Assembly (NCBI GenBank): GCA_964648465.1
Contig: CAZYMU010000006.1
Location: forward strand, 1 to 64,000
DNA from: Aminicenans sp964648465
GTDB taxonomy: Bacteria > Acidobacteriota > Aminicenantia > Aminicenantales > Aminicenantaceae
Direction of reading: 5' to 3'
DNA length: 64,000 bases
Made by a program: the position numbers and the translations under genes. The notes below the pieces were generated by a model that saw nothing but the letters and a program-made list of their open reading frames with translations, did not search any database and was not told the origin of the DNA. Shown piece by piece: positions 52,595-61,451 of the stretch (within the stretch, counting starts at the first letter, position 1; each line of letters starts with the position of its first letter).

Positions 52595-53207
52595 AATTAA
52601 TAGCCTCCTTTAAAGCCTTGTTATTCTTCTCTTCGCCTTTAATAAGAACCTTCAAAGTTTTAAAAATTATTTTAAAATCTAACAGCAATGACCAATGATC
52701 AATATACCACACATCCAAAAAGCATCTTTCATCCCAACTAAGTAGAGTGTTTCCATTTACTTGTGCCCACCCAGTCATTCCAGGTTTAACTTCATGTCTT
52801 CGGGCCTGTTCTGGAGTGTACCTGTCTAAATATTCAACTAACAAAGGCCTGGGACCTACTAAGCTCATATCACCCTTTAGAACATTCCATAATTCAGGTA
52901 ATTCATCAAGACTGAGTTTTCGCAAGAAACGTCCCAGGCCAGCAAGACGTTCGCCGTCCGTCAGCAGATTCCCGTCCTCATCCCGCACATCCGTCATGGT
53001 CCGAAACTTATAAATGGTAAAAGGCATACCACGCAGCCCCGGCCTCACCTGCCGGAAAAACACAGGCTTCCCGATTCTCCTTCGCACCATAAATCCGATT
53101 AAAACAAGAGCAGGTGAAAAAACAATCATCAAAGGAACAGCGATCGCCAGATCAAACAGGCGTTTGAAATAATTTTTATATTGTTCATGACTGGATATTT
53201 TTCTCAC
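52566..53207 (-). CDS. Initiating undecaprenyl-phosphate sugar phosphotransferase (PglC/WbpL-independent type)
   Basis: 213 residues from a GTG at 53207, placed just after the stop of the upstream GT4 and matching the family's typical start and length; an ATG at 53318 would add 37 unlikely residues. One N-terminal re-entrant membrane helix (RLFDLAIAVPLMIVFSPALVL), then KFRTMTD, SLDELPELWNVLKGDMSLVGPRPLL and VKPGMTGWAQVNG, the hallmark motifs of monotopic sugar transferases. It transfers the first sugar-1-phosphate to undecaprenyl phosphate. It is a complete paralogue of the remnant at 50728-50940. Confidence 0.9.
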   Translation of the reverse strand: MRKISSHEQYKNYFKRLFDLAIAVPLMIVFSPALVLIGFMVRRRIGKPVFFRQVRPGLRGMPFTIYKFRTMTDVRDEDGNLLTDGERLAGLGRFLRKLSLDELPELWNVLKGDMSLVGPRPLLVEYLDRYTPEQARRHEVKPGMTGWAQVNGNTLLSWDERCFLDVWYIDHWSLLLDFKIIFKTLKVLIKGEEKNNKALKEAINYANNIDGGC

Positions 53208-53223
53208 GAAATCTATGTCCTTT

Positions 53224-54456
53224 CTATTTAGCTTTTGCAACAACAGATTGAAAAATTTTTTCGAACCCCTGCACACCGATACGAAGTGATAATTCCTGCT
53301 CATAAAAAATTTTTCCATTGTGCCCTATTTGGTCAAGCTTTTTCCGAGACATGTTATAAAACCTTTCAACAGCACCAGCTATATCCTGTGGATCTTCTGG
53401 CGTGCATGTCAGGCCGACCCCGGCCTTCTCGACCAATGCCGCAGCGTCTCCTCTCACCCCCATCAATATTGGGCGTCCGACTGCCATATAGGCTTGTGTC
53501 TTGGAAGGTATCGTAATCCTGAAAAGAGGATCATTTTTTAAATGGACAAGGAGCACCTCTGCTAGGCATAGAATATCGCCGATTTCGCTTTGAGGCCGCC
53601 GCGCCAGAAAAAGAACATTTCTCAAACCTTTTTCAATTGCTTTTTTTTTCAACCTATCAACATCAATACCACCCCCGACAAAAACAAATTGAATCTTCGG
53701 CAACTTATCTCGCAATAAGCACGCTGCCTCCAAAACCGCATCAAGGGCTTGAGCTTTACCCATTGTGCCAGCAAACACAACATTGAATCGGCCAGTCATG
53801 CCAAGCTCACGCGCCAAAGCATCATTACGGCTTTTGCTTTGAATTTTACTGTCTTCACACCAGTTGTATATTACCTCAATCTTATGCCTGGGCACACCGC
53901 GCTTGATTAACACCTCCCTAAAACCAGGCGATAAAACAACAATTTTAGCCGCATGTGAATATATAAACCGGCACCATTTATCAAGCATCCAGAGAGCTAC
54001 TCTATTATCTACCGTGCCAGTTGCAACAAGTGTATCCGGCCAGAGATCCTGGATATCATAAATAAAGGGTGCTTGTCGCAGTAAATGTAAAAACAGAGCC
54101 GGCAGACCTATCGTTGCAGGCGGATGATATACATAAATCACATCAGGGCGTCTCACCCCAAAAACTCCCATAAAGGATGCTGATAATGCGAAACTCGTGT
54201 AATTCGTTATGCGCTTTATTGCACTGTTATCATGATTCGGATATAGCGGAACCCTCAAAATAAGAACCCCATCTATTATTTCCTGCTGGAAGAATTTTAT
54301 TTTGTAACCGTCATATAACTTCCCACCAGGATAATTCGGAAAACCGGTTAACACTTCCACTTCATGTCCTAGTTTTCTTAATTCCTTCGCAAATGGCAAG
54401 CCCTTAAAATTTGGTTCCGGATAGAACCATTGGGATAAAATCAAAATACGCATCAA
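53224..54456 (-). CDS. WbuB-like glycosyltransferase family 4
   Basis: 410 residues. WbuB/WcaI-type signatures: LSQWFYPEPNFKGLPFAKEL at the N-terminus, VLTGFPNYPGGKLYDGYK, FIYDIQDLWPDTLVATG, VFAGTMGKAQALDAVLEAA and FRITIPSKTQAYMAVGRPILMG. WbuB enzymes transfer L-FucNAc, and the L-FucNAc pathway (FnlA, B, C) follows directly upstream, so this is a good candidate for the L-FucNAc transferase. The DNA here is visibly GC-richer than its neighbours, suggesting transfer of this block. Confidence 0.85.
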   Translation of the reverse strand: MMRILILSQWFYPEPNFKGLPFAKELRKLGHEVEVLTGFPNYPGGKLYDGYKIKFFQQEIIDGVLILRVPLYPNHDNSAIKRITNYTSFALSASFMGVFGVRRPDVIYVYHPPATIGLPALFLHLLRQAPFIYDIQDLWPDTLVATGTVDNRVALWMLDKWCRFIYSHAAKIVVLSPGFREVLIKRGVPRHKIEVIYNWCEDSKIQSKSRNDALARELGMTGRFNVVFAGTMGKAQALDAVLEAACLLRDKLPKIQFVFVGGGIDVDRLKKKAIEKGLRNVLFLARRPQSEIGDILCLAEVLLVHLKNDPLFRITIPSKTQAYMAVGRPILMGVRGDAAALVEKAGVGLTCTPEDPQDIAGAVERFYNMSRKKLDQIGHNGKIFYEQELSLRIGVQGFEKIFQSVVAKAK

Positions 54457-54465
54457 ACAGAACCC

Positions 54466-55602
54466 TTAGCTAATAACATTAATGTTATCCCAGATATGAC
54501 TCAATTTTGCAGTACCTATTATCAATTTAACCACTCTCTGGGATACATTCTCAACTTCATACTCTCTAGGGATAGAATGCTTACTCAGGGATTCTTTTTC
54601 TGCTGTCGCCATTTTAATTGCCTGAATGATTGTATCTGGATTCAACCCTGTCAAGATAATGTTTCCTGTATCTAAAGCCTCTGGTCTTTCCATGGCATTC
54701 CTAACAGTGATTGCAGGAAACGAAAGGATGGAAGATTCTTCGCTGATCGTACCGCTGTCTGAAATGGCACAAAAGGTATGTATCTGGAGATAGTTATAAT
54801 CAAAAAATCCGAATGGTTTTAAAAATTGGATATTGGCATGAAGTTTAGCCAAAGATAAAGACTCAAGACGATTCCTTGTTCTTGGATGAGTTGATACAAT
54901 GACTGGCAGATCATACTCTTTGCAAAACAACTCCAAAGAACGCAAGAGTAGAAGAAGATTTTCCTTGTTGTCTACATTTTCTTCTCTGTGAATGCTGACA
55001 ATAAAATAGCCATCTTTTTTTAATCCGAGTTTATCCAAGATTTTGGAAGATTGAATCTTATCCATGTGGGTTAAAAGGACTTCCTTCATTGGAGAACCGG
55101 TAAGGTAAATGCGGCGGTGTGGTAGTCCCTCAGATAGCAAATGGCGCCTGGCATGTTCGGTATATACGAGATTGAAGTCGCTAATATGGTCGATAATCCG
55201 TCGATTGATCTCCTCAGGTACATTGAGATCAAAACAGCGGTTTCCCGCCTCCATGTGATAGACAGGAATTTTCATACGTCTGGCCATGATTCCTGCAATA
55301 GAACTATTGGTATCGCCTAATATTAAAACTGCGTCAGGCTTTTCTTTTTCCAGCACCTTCTCAATTGAGATAAGTATGTTTCCCATGACAGTACCTAATG
55401 ATCCCGGACCGGCCCCTAGAAAATAATCGGGTTTACGGACATTTAGCTCTTTAAAAAATATCTCATTAAGCTCATAGTCATAATTCTGGCCAGTGTGGAC
55501 GATCTTGTGGTCAACATATTTGTCTAAAAGGGCCATCACGCATGAAAGGCGTATAATTTCAGGACGCGTCCCAAGAATAGTCATAATTTTGAGTTTATTC
55601 AT
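54466..55602 (-). CDS. fnlC: UDP-L-FucNAc pathway C2 epimerase (FnlC/WbjD/CapG)
   Basis: 378 residues from the ATG at 55602; a TTG at 55620 would add six residues and overlap fnlB. It belongs to the WecB superfamily but matches the FnlC subgroup: TILGTRPEIIRLS, HTGQNYDYELNEIFF, RKPDYFLGAG, LGDTNSSIAGI, HMEAGNRCFD, VPEEINRRIIDH. In the known pathway it epimerises the FnlB product to UDP-N-acetyl-L-fucosamine. Its neighbours fnlB and fnlA complete the pathway. Compare the true WecB at 9963-11108, which has AGLRSFDR instead of AGNRCFD. Confidence 0.92.
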   Translation of the reverse strand: MNKLKIMTILGTRPEIIRLSCVMALLDKYVDHKIVHTGQNYDYELNEIFFKELNVRKPDYFLGAGPGSLGTVMGNILISIEKVLEKEKPDAVLILGDTNSSIAGIMARRMKIPVYHMEAGNRCFDLNVPEEINRRIIDHISDFNLVYTEHARRHLLSEGLPHRRIYLTGSPMKEVLLTHMDKIQSSKILDKLGLKKDGYFIVSIHREENVDNKENLLLLLRSLELFCKEYDLPVIVSTHPRTRNRLESLSLAKLHANIQFLKPFGFFDYNYLQIHTFCAISDSGTISEESSILSFPAITVRNAMERPEALDTGNIILTGLNPDTIIQAIKMATAEKESLSKHSIPREYEVENVSQRVVKLIIGTAKLSHIWDNINVIS

Positions 55603-55607
55603 ATGTC

Positions 55608-56729
55608 TTATACCTTGCAATAATAAGTGTCTGGTTTCTCTGGATTAAAAATCTCATTTGCCCAGAACAAAACGATCATTTCCTTACCGCCTATATTTTC
55701 AATGGAATGGGTATATCCTGGTGGGATGTCTACAACTTCAAGTTTATCCTCAGAAACATAGAAAGATAAAACCTCATCTTCAAAAATATGCCTTAGTTTG
55801 ATAATCGCTTTTCCCTTCAGCACACAGAATTTTTCTACCTTGGTATTGTGATAATGATTGCCTCTAATGATACCCTTACGAGACGTTGACACAAATATCT
55901 GGCCGAAATGCCCAGACTTAATTAATTCTGCAAGATCTCCCCTTTGATCGGTTTTCAAATCTAATTTATAGGAAAAATTCTCTTTATCTAGATAAGATAA
56001 ATAGGTTGCATGCAAGCACTTCATAAAATCATTAGATAAATCAGGGACAATTAATGTCTTACGAATATCTCTTAATTGATAGATTTTTTTCGCCAATTCT
56101 CCTAAAGTTGTTTTGAATGTTCGCTTAATTCTATAATAGCATTTCTCATAATCTTCTTGTTCCCTTGAAACCAATTTGATAAATTCATCAATAACGTCAT
56201 CAATATAAACCAATTCTATCTTTTTACTTTCATCTGAAATGGAAATGTTAAGGCGATGAGAAATATTGTAACAAAATGTTGCAACCACTGAATTATAATT
56301 AGGCCTGCACCATTTTCCAAATATATTTGGTAGCCGATATATATATATTTTTGCCCTATTGTGTTTACTATAATTATAGATAATTTTTTCTGCTTTCTTT
56401 TTACTAATACCATATGGGTTGTTCTTAATTGCTTGAATAGAAGATGAAAAGACAATAGGAATTGGTTTTTTTAATTTTCCCAGCAAACTTACAATTGTTT
56501 TAGTTAAATTAACATTCCCAATTTCAAATTCCATGGTTTTTTTAGGTCTATTTACGCCAGCCAGATGAAAAATAAAATCAGCCTCTTTCACATAAGCTGA
56601 TAATGTATTTATGTTATCTTCTATATCAAACTTTTTTATTTCGACTTCTCTCAGTCTTTGAAGTCCTTCAATTAAATTTTTTCCTATAAATCCACTTGAA
56701 CCTGTTACAAGAATTGTTTTCATAATCAA
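55608..56729 (-). CDS. fnlB: Bifunctional reductase/epimerase CapF (FnlB)
   Basis: 373 residues. An N-terminal SDR domain (ILVTGSSGFIGKNLI, FHLAGVNRP, NPYGISKKKAEKII; about 1-245) is followed by a C-terminal cupin (GIIRGNHYHNTKVEKFCVLKGKA, PPGYTHSIENIGGKEM; about 250-373) with metal-binding His. This two-domain plan is diagnostic of CapF/FnlB, which epimerises and reduces the FnlA product on the way to UDP-L-FucNAc. It lies 12 bases after fnlA and five bases before fnlC. Confidence 0.92.
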   Translation of the reverse strand: MIMKTILVTGSSGFIGKNLIEGLQRLREVEIKKFDIEDNINTLSAYVKEADFIFHLAGVNRPKKTMEFEIGNVNLTKTIVSLLGKLKKPIPIVFSSSIQAIKNNPYGISKKKAEKIIYNYSKHNRAKIYIYRLPNIFGKWCRPNYNSVVATFCYNISHRLNISISDESKKIELVYIDDVIDEFIKLVSREQEDYEKCYYRIKRTFKTTLGELAKKIYQLRDIRKTLIVPDLSNDFMKCLHATYLSYLDKENFSYKLDLKTDQRGDLAELIKSGHFGQIFVSTSRKGIIRGNHYHNTKVEKFCVLKGKAIIKLRHIFEDEVLSFYVSEDKLEVVDIPPGYTHSIENIGGKEMIVLFWANEIFNPEKPDTYYCKV

Positions 56730-56741
56730 AATCCTTTATTT

Positions 56742-57755
56742 CTAATATCTTTTAAGTTCTGTTTGTATATATTCTACTTTTAATAAATTTTTTTTTATTT
56801 CTTCTATATTTAATCTATAAGTATTATTTGAGGTATAATCATCTTCTCTTGATATTTTTTCTTCTCCCTCTATAAAATATTTGTTATAATTTAAATCTCT
56901 AGAGTCAGGAAAAATTCTAAAATAATCTCCTAAATCTTCAGACCTAACCATTTCCTCTCTATTTAATAGAGTTTCATGCAATTTTTCACCATGCCGGGTC
57001 CCTATTATTTTTATTTCATTCTTTGCTTTAAAAAGTTCTTTTATTGCAATTGCCAAATCTCCAATTGTGCATCCAGGTGCTTTCTGGACGAATATATCTC
57101 CTGGGTTTGCGTTTTCAAAGGCATATAAAACTAATTTTATAGAATCTTCCAAAGACATAATAAATCTTGTCATATTAGGATCTGTTATGGTTAGAGGTTT
57201 TCCTTCTTCTATTTGTTTAATAAATAGGGGAATCACAGAACCTCTTGAAGCAATAACATTTCCATAACGTGTCCCGCATAAAATAATTTTTCTTTTTTCA
57301 ACCGTTCTTGATTTTGCAATCATAACTTTTTCCATTAAGGCTTTTGACATTCCCATTGCATTTATAGGGTAAACTGCTTTATCAGTACTTAAAACTACCA
57401 CTTTTTTTACGCAAGCTGCAATAGCTGCATTTAAAACATTTTCAGTTCCTATAATATTTGTTTGTACCGCCTCTATCGGAAAAAACTCACAAGATGGAAC
57501 TTGCTTTAAAGCTGCAGCATGAAACACATAATCTACCCCCTCCATGGCGGAACGGATACTTTCATAATTTCTTACATCGCCTATAAAAAATTTCAGCTTT
57601 TCATTATGATAGGATATCCGCATATCATCTTGTTTTTTTTCATCACGGCTGAAAATACGAATTTCTTTAATATCGGAATTTAAAAAACGACGCAGAACAG
57701 CGTTACCGAATGAACCGGTGCCGCCGGTTATTAATAATTTCTTATTTTTAAACAT
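56742..57755 (-). CDS. fnlA: UDP-GlcNAc 4,6-dehydratase/5-epimerase (FnlA/CapE/WbjB)
   Basis: 337 residues, soluble SDR. Rossmann motif ITGGTGSFGNAVL; catalytic region STDKAVYPINAMGMSKALMEK with Met replacing Tyr, as in FlaA1/CapE; CGTRYGNVIASRGSVIPLF; GTRHGEKLHETLLNREE. It catalyses the first step of UDP-L-FucNAc synthesis. The ribosome-binding site AGGTGGGTGA precedes the ATG. It is the first gene of the fnlABC block. Confidence 0.93.
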   Translation of the reverse strand: MFKNKKLLITGGTGSFGNAVLRRFLNSDIKEIRIFSRDEKKQDDMRISYHNEKLKFFIGDVRNYESIRSAMEGVDYVFHAAALKQVPSCEFFPIEAVQTNIIGTENVLNAAIAACVKKVVVLSTDKAVYPINAMGMSKALMEKVMIAKSRTVEKRKIILCGTRYGNVIASRGSVIPLFIKQIEEGKPLTITDPNMTRFIMSLEDSIKLVLYAFENANPGDIFVQKAPGCTIGDLAIAIKELFKAKNEIKIIGTRHGEKLHETLLNREEMVRSEDLGDYFRIFPDSRDLNYNKYFIEGEEKISREDDYTSNNTYRLNIEEIKKNLLKVEYIQTELKRY

Positions 57756-57770
57756 TCACCCACCTGCTCC

Positions 57771-58808
57771 TTATCTAGTAATGTGTCTTTTTCTGAATCC
57801 AAGTAATATTTTTCTAGGAATCTGAAATATAAAATCACAGACCTTATATCCCATTATTTTCAATGCCCAGTAATACATTTTAGATATCAAGGATAATTTG
57901 ATATTAAGAGAATTCATCTTATTCAAATAATTAACAAATTCACGCTTACCTGCTTTACATGCTTTAGACATCCCAGCATATGCCCTAAGGGAATACTCTC
58001 TAGCAAAACTATTTATTAAATCAGTTTCGTTTTCATTGTCAAATATTTCAATAATCTTAATAAGACCTTTATGATATTCCAAATTTGAATATATAGATTT
58101 TCTGTCTCCCAGCAGCGAATTTTTCTCACTCGAATCACTTAACCCAAATGCATTTTCACCATCATTTATACATTGCACCAGTGGCACATCGATGTAACAG
58201 CCACTATCTCTATACAATACAGAAGCAAAGAGATACACTTGAAAATATATTAAATTTTTGAATTTATCTGCTGAATAACCAATTATTCTATTCTTTTTGA
58301 AAATCAATCCCGAAAACAGAATTGAGCAATACAAATATTTTTTCACATTTTCAATCCCTTGGGGGATTAGCATTGTTTTTTTGAATTTACGGTCAAACTC
58401 GCCTGTGCTATTGATAATAAAAGGTGAAAAAGCTACTGCGCAGTCGATCTCCCGGAGCGTATCTATTATCTTGTCCAATGCTCTTTCACAGAAAGCATCA
58501 TCGTCACTTATAAATAATATATACTCACCCCTAGCAAGTTCAATAAGTTTTCCGAGATTACGATCGTAGCCCAAGTTATAGACGTTTGTATTGTATAATA
58601 CGTAATAATCCTTCTCTGAGACAAACCGATTAACAATTTGCGCTATTTCATCTTTTTTCGGTGAGCAATCCTCGCTCACGATAATTTCAATCAAATCCTT
58701 ATTTACAGTATCAACACTTTTAAGGCATCTATACAATTCATTCACTCTATTATAAGACGTTATACAGATTGACAAAAAAGGCTTGCGGGACAGCTGTCTA
58801 TTATTCAT
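57771..58808 (-). CDS. Glycosyltransferase family 2
   Basis: 345 residues. GT-A fold: LSICITSYNRVNELYRCLKSV at the N-terminus, EIIVSEDCSP, LGYDRNLGKLIELARGEYILFISDDDAF with the metal-binding DDD. After about residue 250 the sequence is helical and basic, with no clear membrane span. Donor and acceptor are unknown. It lies 15 bases above fnlA in the same direction. Confidence 0.88.
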   Translation of the reverse strand: MNNRQLSRKPFLSICITSYNRVNELYRCLKSVDTVNKDLIEIIVSEDCSPKKDEIAQIVNRFVSEKDYYVLYNTNVYNLGYDRNLGKLIELARGEYILFISDDDAFCERALDKIIDTLREIDCAVAFSPFIINSTGEFDRKFKKTMLIPQGIENVKKYLYCSILFSGLIFKKNRIIGYSADKFKNLIYFQVYLFASVLYRDSGCYIDVPLVQCINDGENAFGLSDSSEKNSLLGDRKSIYSNLEYHKGLIKIIEIFDNENETDLINSFAREYSLRAYAGMSKACKAGKREFVNYLNKMNSLNIKLSLISKMYYWALKIMGYKVCDFIFQIPRKILLGFRKRHITR

Positions 58809-58897
58809 ATATATTTATACCTAAATAACATTTTCATACTTATAAACAATCAATCTTTGGGCAGGTACCCCAAATTACTACAGTAAATACTGCATAT

Positions 58898-59737
58898 TCA
58901 GATTTTCCATTTAAAAATCATTGAGGCACCTTTGATTAATCTGGCCCTAAACAAATAGACCAGATAGCCAGCCATAACTCGGCATGTTTCTACAGTAAAT
59001 GCAAAATTCCTGGTTCTAACTGATGAAATTATTATCCTTAAACTTGCTAATATATAATCTATTATTCTTCTCATTGGATACTGACGCATTGAATAAGTTT
59101 TTCCGAAAATCTTATATTTAAAATCGCCTTGCTCTGACACATGATCAAAACCTGGCGTTAGAGAACACTCACCAATTTTCAAGTTATGGATATTTGAGTT
59201 AAGGCAAAATTCATAATCTACGCAATCAACAAAATACGTTTCATTATGCCAGTTTATTCTTTTTAAGTTTTCCAGAAAATAAAGACTGCCACTATTAATT
59301 GCCAATGGCACGTCTCTGAATATAAATTTATCATTAGGTGCACCTGAAGCTGCAACGACATCACCAATATTTTTTGCATTGAATACTATAGCGCTATAAC
59401 TATTTGTAAGATTGGCATTGTAAGCATAAAATTCCTCAATGAAATCCAAAGTGCTTTTATCAAATACAGTATCCTGATCAAAAAATAACAAAGCAGGATA
59501 GGAGTCATAGAATGCTTGAGCACAAACAGAAGAAATCCCAATCCCCAAACCTACGTTTTTTCCACAAGTAATATATTTACAATTGTTGTGACTTCTACAG
59601 AAATCTTCAACAGTGCCGTTTTGAGGTGAATTATCGAAAATATATAGTGTAAAGCCTGCGGCTAATGACAAATCTATTCTTGATATTAGACTTGGAGTTG
59701 GATTGTATATTACAATGCCTATAGCAATTTTTCGCAT
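58898..59737 (-). CDS. Glycosyltransferase family 2, rhamnosyltransferase-like
   Basis: 279 residues. The N-terminus KIAIGIVIYNPTPSLISRID, then LYIFDNSPQN, GKNVGLGIGIS and ALLFFDQDTVF, where DQD is the metal-binding motif; this pattern is characteristic of the RfbF/WbbL-like rhamnosyltransferase group. The C-terminus ends with a hydrophobic and basic stretch that may touch the membrane. It is separated from the next GT2 gene by 89 bases with no recognised feature. Confidence 0.85.
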   Translation of the reverse strand: MRKIAIGIVIYNPTPSLISRIDLSLAAGFTLYIFDNSPQNGTVEDFCRSHNNCKYITCGKNVGLGIGISSVCAQAFYDSYPALLFFDQDTVFDKSTLDFIEEFYAYNANLTNSYSAIVFNAKNIGDVVAASGAPNDKFIFRDVPLAINSGSLYFLENLKRINWHNETYFVDCVDYEFCLNSNIHNLKIGECSLTPGFDHVSEQGDFKYKIFGKTYSMRQYPMRRIIDYILASLRIIISSVRTRNFAFTVETCRVMAGYLVYLFRARLIKGASMIFKWKI

Positions 59738-59821
59738 AATAATTGTCTATTTCGACGCGTTTCTGAGACAATGTCTCAAATCAAAAAATCATTACATTAC
59801 AGGGTGTGACCACATTGTTTT

Positions 59822-61126
59822 TTAGAAATACCGTTTTTTCATTTTGATGTTATTGCGATATCCAACGCACGTGCCTAAAGCACATATCATAATGAAATAA
59901 ATCTGGCTATAACCTATATGACCAATGTAATAATAATCTTTAAGGTTCAGAATAATTAGCACAAATAAGAATACTACAATAAACGCAGATAAATATGGAT
60001 TTAAGCTACGATACTTATAGGAATAAAAAAGCCCTATGAAGTAAAAACTATATCCTACCAACATTCCAAATACACCTGCGCCAAAAATAAACAATACATA
60101 ACCAACATCGGAATGAATATATGGTAAATTATCACTTCGCCCAAAATTACCCGTGCCAAATAGAATCTCATAAGTAGTATCAGGAAAGATAAAGTGTTTT
60201 TGCAATACCTCTGTAGTGCTAGAATCTAATTCCTGCGATTCGTAATATTTTATTACTGTCTCAAAAGCATAATCAATATTTTTCTTGTATTCTGAAAGAT
60301 CTACCGTAAGCATTATTGTTATGGCAATAACTATAAAAGCAAACATAAGCTTAATCGATTTTTTTGAAACATGGTGGCATTTTTTGAAATAATCTATTCG
60401 ATAAAATAATAAAGCGCCCAGAAAAAGTATAATTACTACAAATCCAGTCCTGCCTATCAAGACAATTGAAATAAATATCATAATCTGACCAAGTGAAAAT
60501 AATATTATTTCACTCAATCGATGCTTCTCCTTATCCATATAAAAACCCCATACACCAATGACAAGTAATAAGGCATGTGTCGTTGATAGCATAGAGAAAC
60601 CAGAAACAACAATTCCCTGATACCTTACATGTAATACTTCCCCATACAAATAACGCGTTGACTTTTCTGTTAAACCAATAAAGCTATATAAGAAATCTCT
60701 AAAATCAGGTGAAAGAAATGTAGCAATGACAATGCTTGAGTGGATTATACCTATTTTGTTTAAATCCACAAAAAGACGAGTTACAAAATGATCGCCATAG
60801 ATTTTGTTGTAAATATTTACATAAAAAGAACATGCGAATAATATAATAAACCCCTTCAGTATCTGATTTACTACGCTTACATCTCTAAATAAATATATTC
60901 CAGAAAAAATGCTAAAATAAGCTAATGCTATAAGCATAAATGCAAGTGTGGCTTTTTCGACAATACTTCCTTTCTGCTTTGTAAAAAAATTATATCCACC
61001 TATAAGACCTGGCACAAAAACAAAAAGATAAACAGTTTTGACAGTATAACCATAAATCAGTATATGTGGAGGGAATATTAAAAAAAATAAGCCAAAAATG
61101 TACAAATATTTCCTTATTTTCTTCAT
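59822..61126 (-). CDS. Wzy-like O-antigen/polysaccharide polymerase
   Basis: 434 residues with about 11-12 membrane segments and a periplasmic loop between about residues 275 and 345 (ETVIKYYESQELDSSTTEVLQ to NFGRSDNLPYIHSDVGY). The FGTGNFGR...HSDVGY motif is typical of Wzy-like polymerases. It is probably the polymerase for the L-FucNAc-containing repeat unit assembled by the surrounding genes. The DNA is AT-rich. Confidence 0.72.
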   Translation of the reverse strand: MKKIRKYLYIFGLFFLIFPPHILIYGYTVKTVYLFVFVPGLIGGYNFFTKQKGSIVEKATLAFMLIALAYFSIFSGIYLFRDVSVVNQILKGFIILFACSFYVNIYNKIYGDHFVTRLFVDLNKIGIIHSSIVIATFLSPDFRDFLYSFIGLTEKSTRYLYGEVLHVRYQGIVVSGFSMLSTTHALLLVIGVWGFYMDKEKHRLSEIILFSLGQIMIFISIVLIGRTGFVVIILFLGALLFYRIDYFKKCHHVSKKSIKLMFAFIVIAITIMLTVDLSEYKKNIDYAFETVIKYYESQELDSSTTEVLQKHFIFPDTTYEILFGTGNFGRSDNLPYIHSDVGYVLFIFGAGVFGMLVGYSFYFIGLFYSYKYRSLNPYLSAFIVVFLFVLIILNLKDYYYIGHIGYSQIYFIMICALGTCVGYRNNIKMKKRYF

Positions 61127-61451
61127 TTCAATAAATTCAATACCGATTTTATTTTTTTAAAGTTAACAATAAACCAAAATTGTTAACCGCTTATGCAAAG
61201 TCCCATCCGGACATTACTGAAATTATATATGAATGGCCTTAATAAATTGATGTTAGAGATTAATCGTAGATATATTTCTCAAAGTCTTCCTCGTCTTTGA
61301 AGATATCCTGTTTATTATTCCCAGGGTTCAAAACATGATAAACACACTCTTTCGGTGCTATTTTGCTTTCCTCGGTATGGCATTCTCATATCGACACCAG
61401 GCATCCTGTCAATAATTAGAACCGTCCCGATGTATTCCTGGATGAACCCCG
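61127..61451. other. Intergenic region with RAYT remnant
   Basis: 325 bases between the Wzy-like gene and the GT4 gene. The first 130 bases show nothing recognisable; the rest holds a decayed transposase fragment (61260-61383) and unassigned GC-richer sequence to about 61450. Confidence 0.6.
61260..61383 (-). pseudogene. RAYT (REP-associated tyrosine transposase) N-terminal remnant
   Basis: On the minus strand the fragment reads PRKAK, then after a one-base frameshift IAPKECVYHVLNPGNNKQDIF, then KDEEDFEKYIYD and a TAA stop. This is the N-terminal Y1_Tnp/RAYT pattern, whose hallmark is HVxNRGNN followed by QDIF; here R is replaced by P. The catalytic HxH and tyrosine parts are missing. RAYTs mobilise REP palindromes, and several palindrome families occur in this window. 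Too decayed to be active. Confidence 0.75.
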
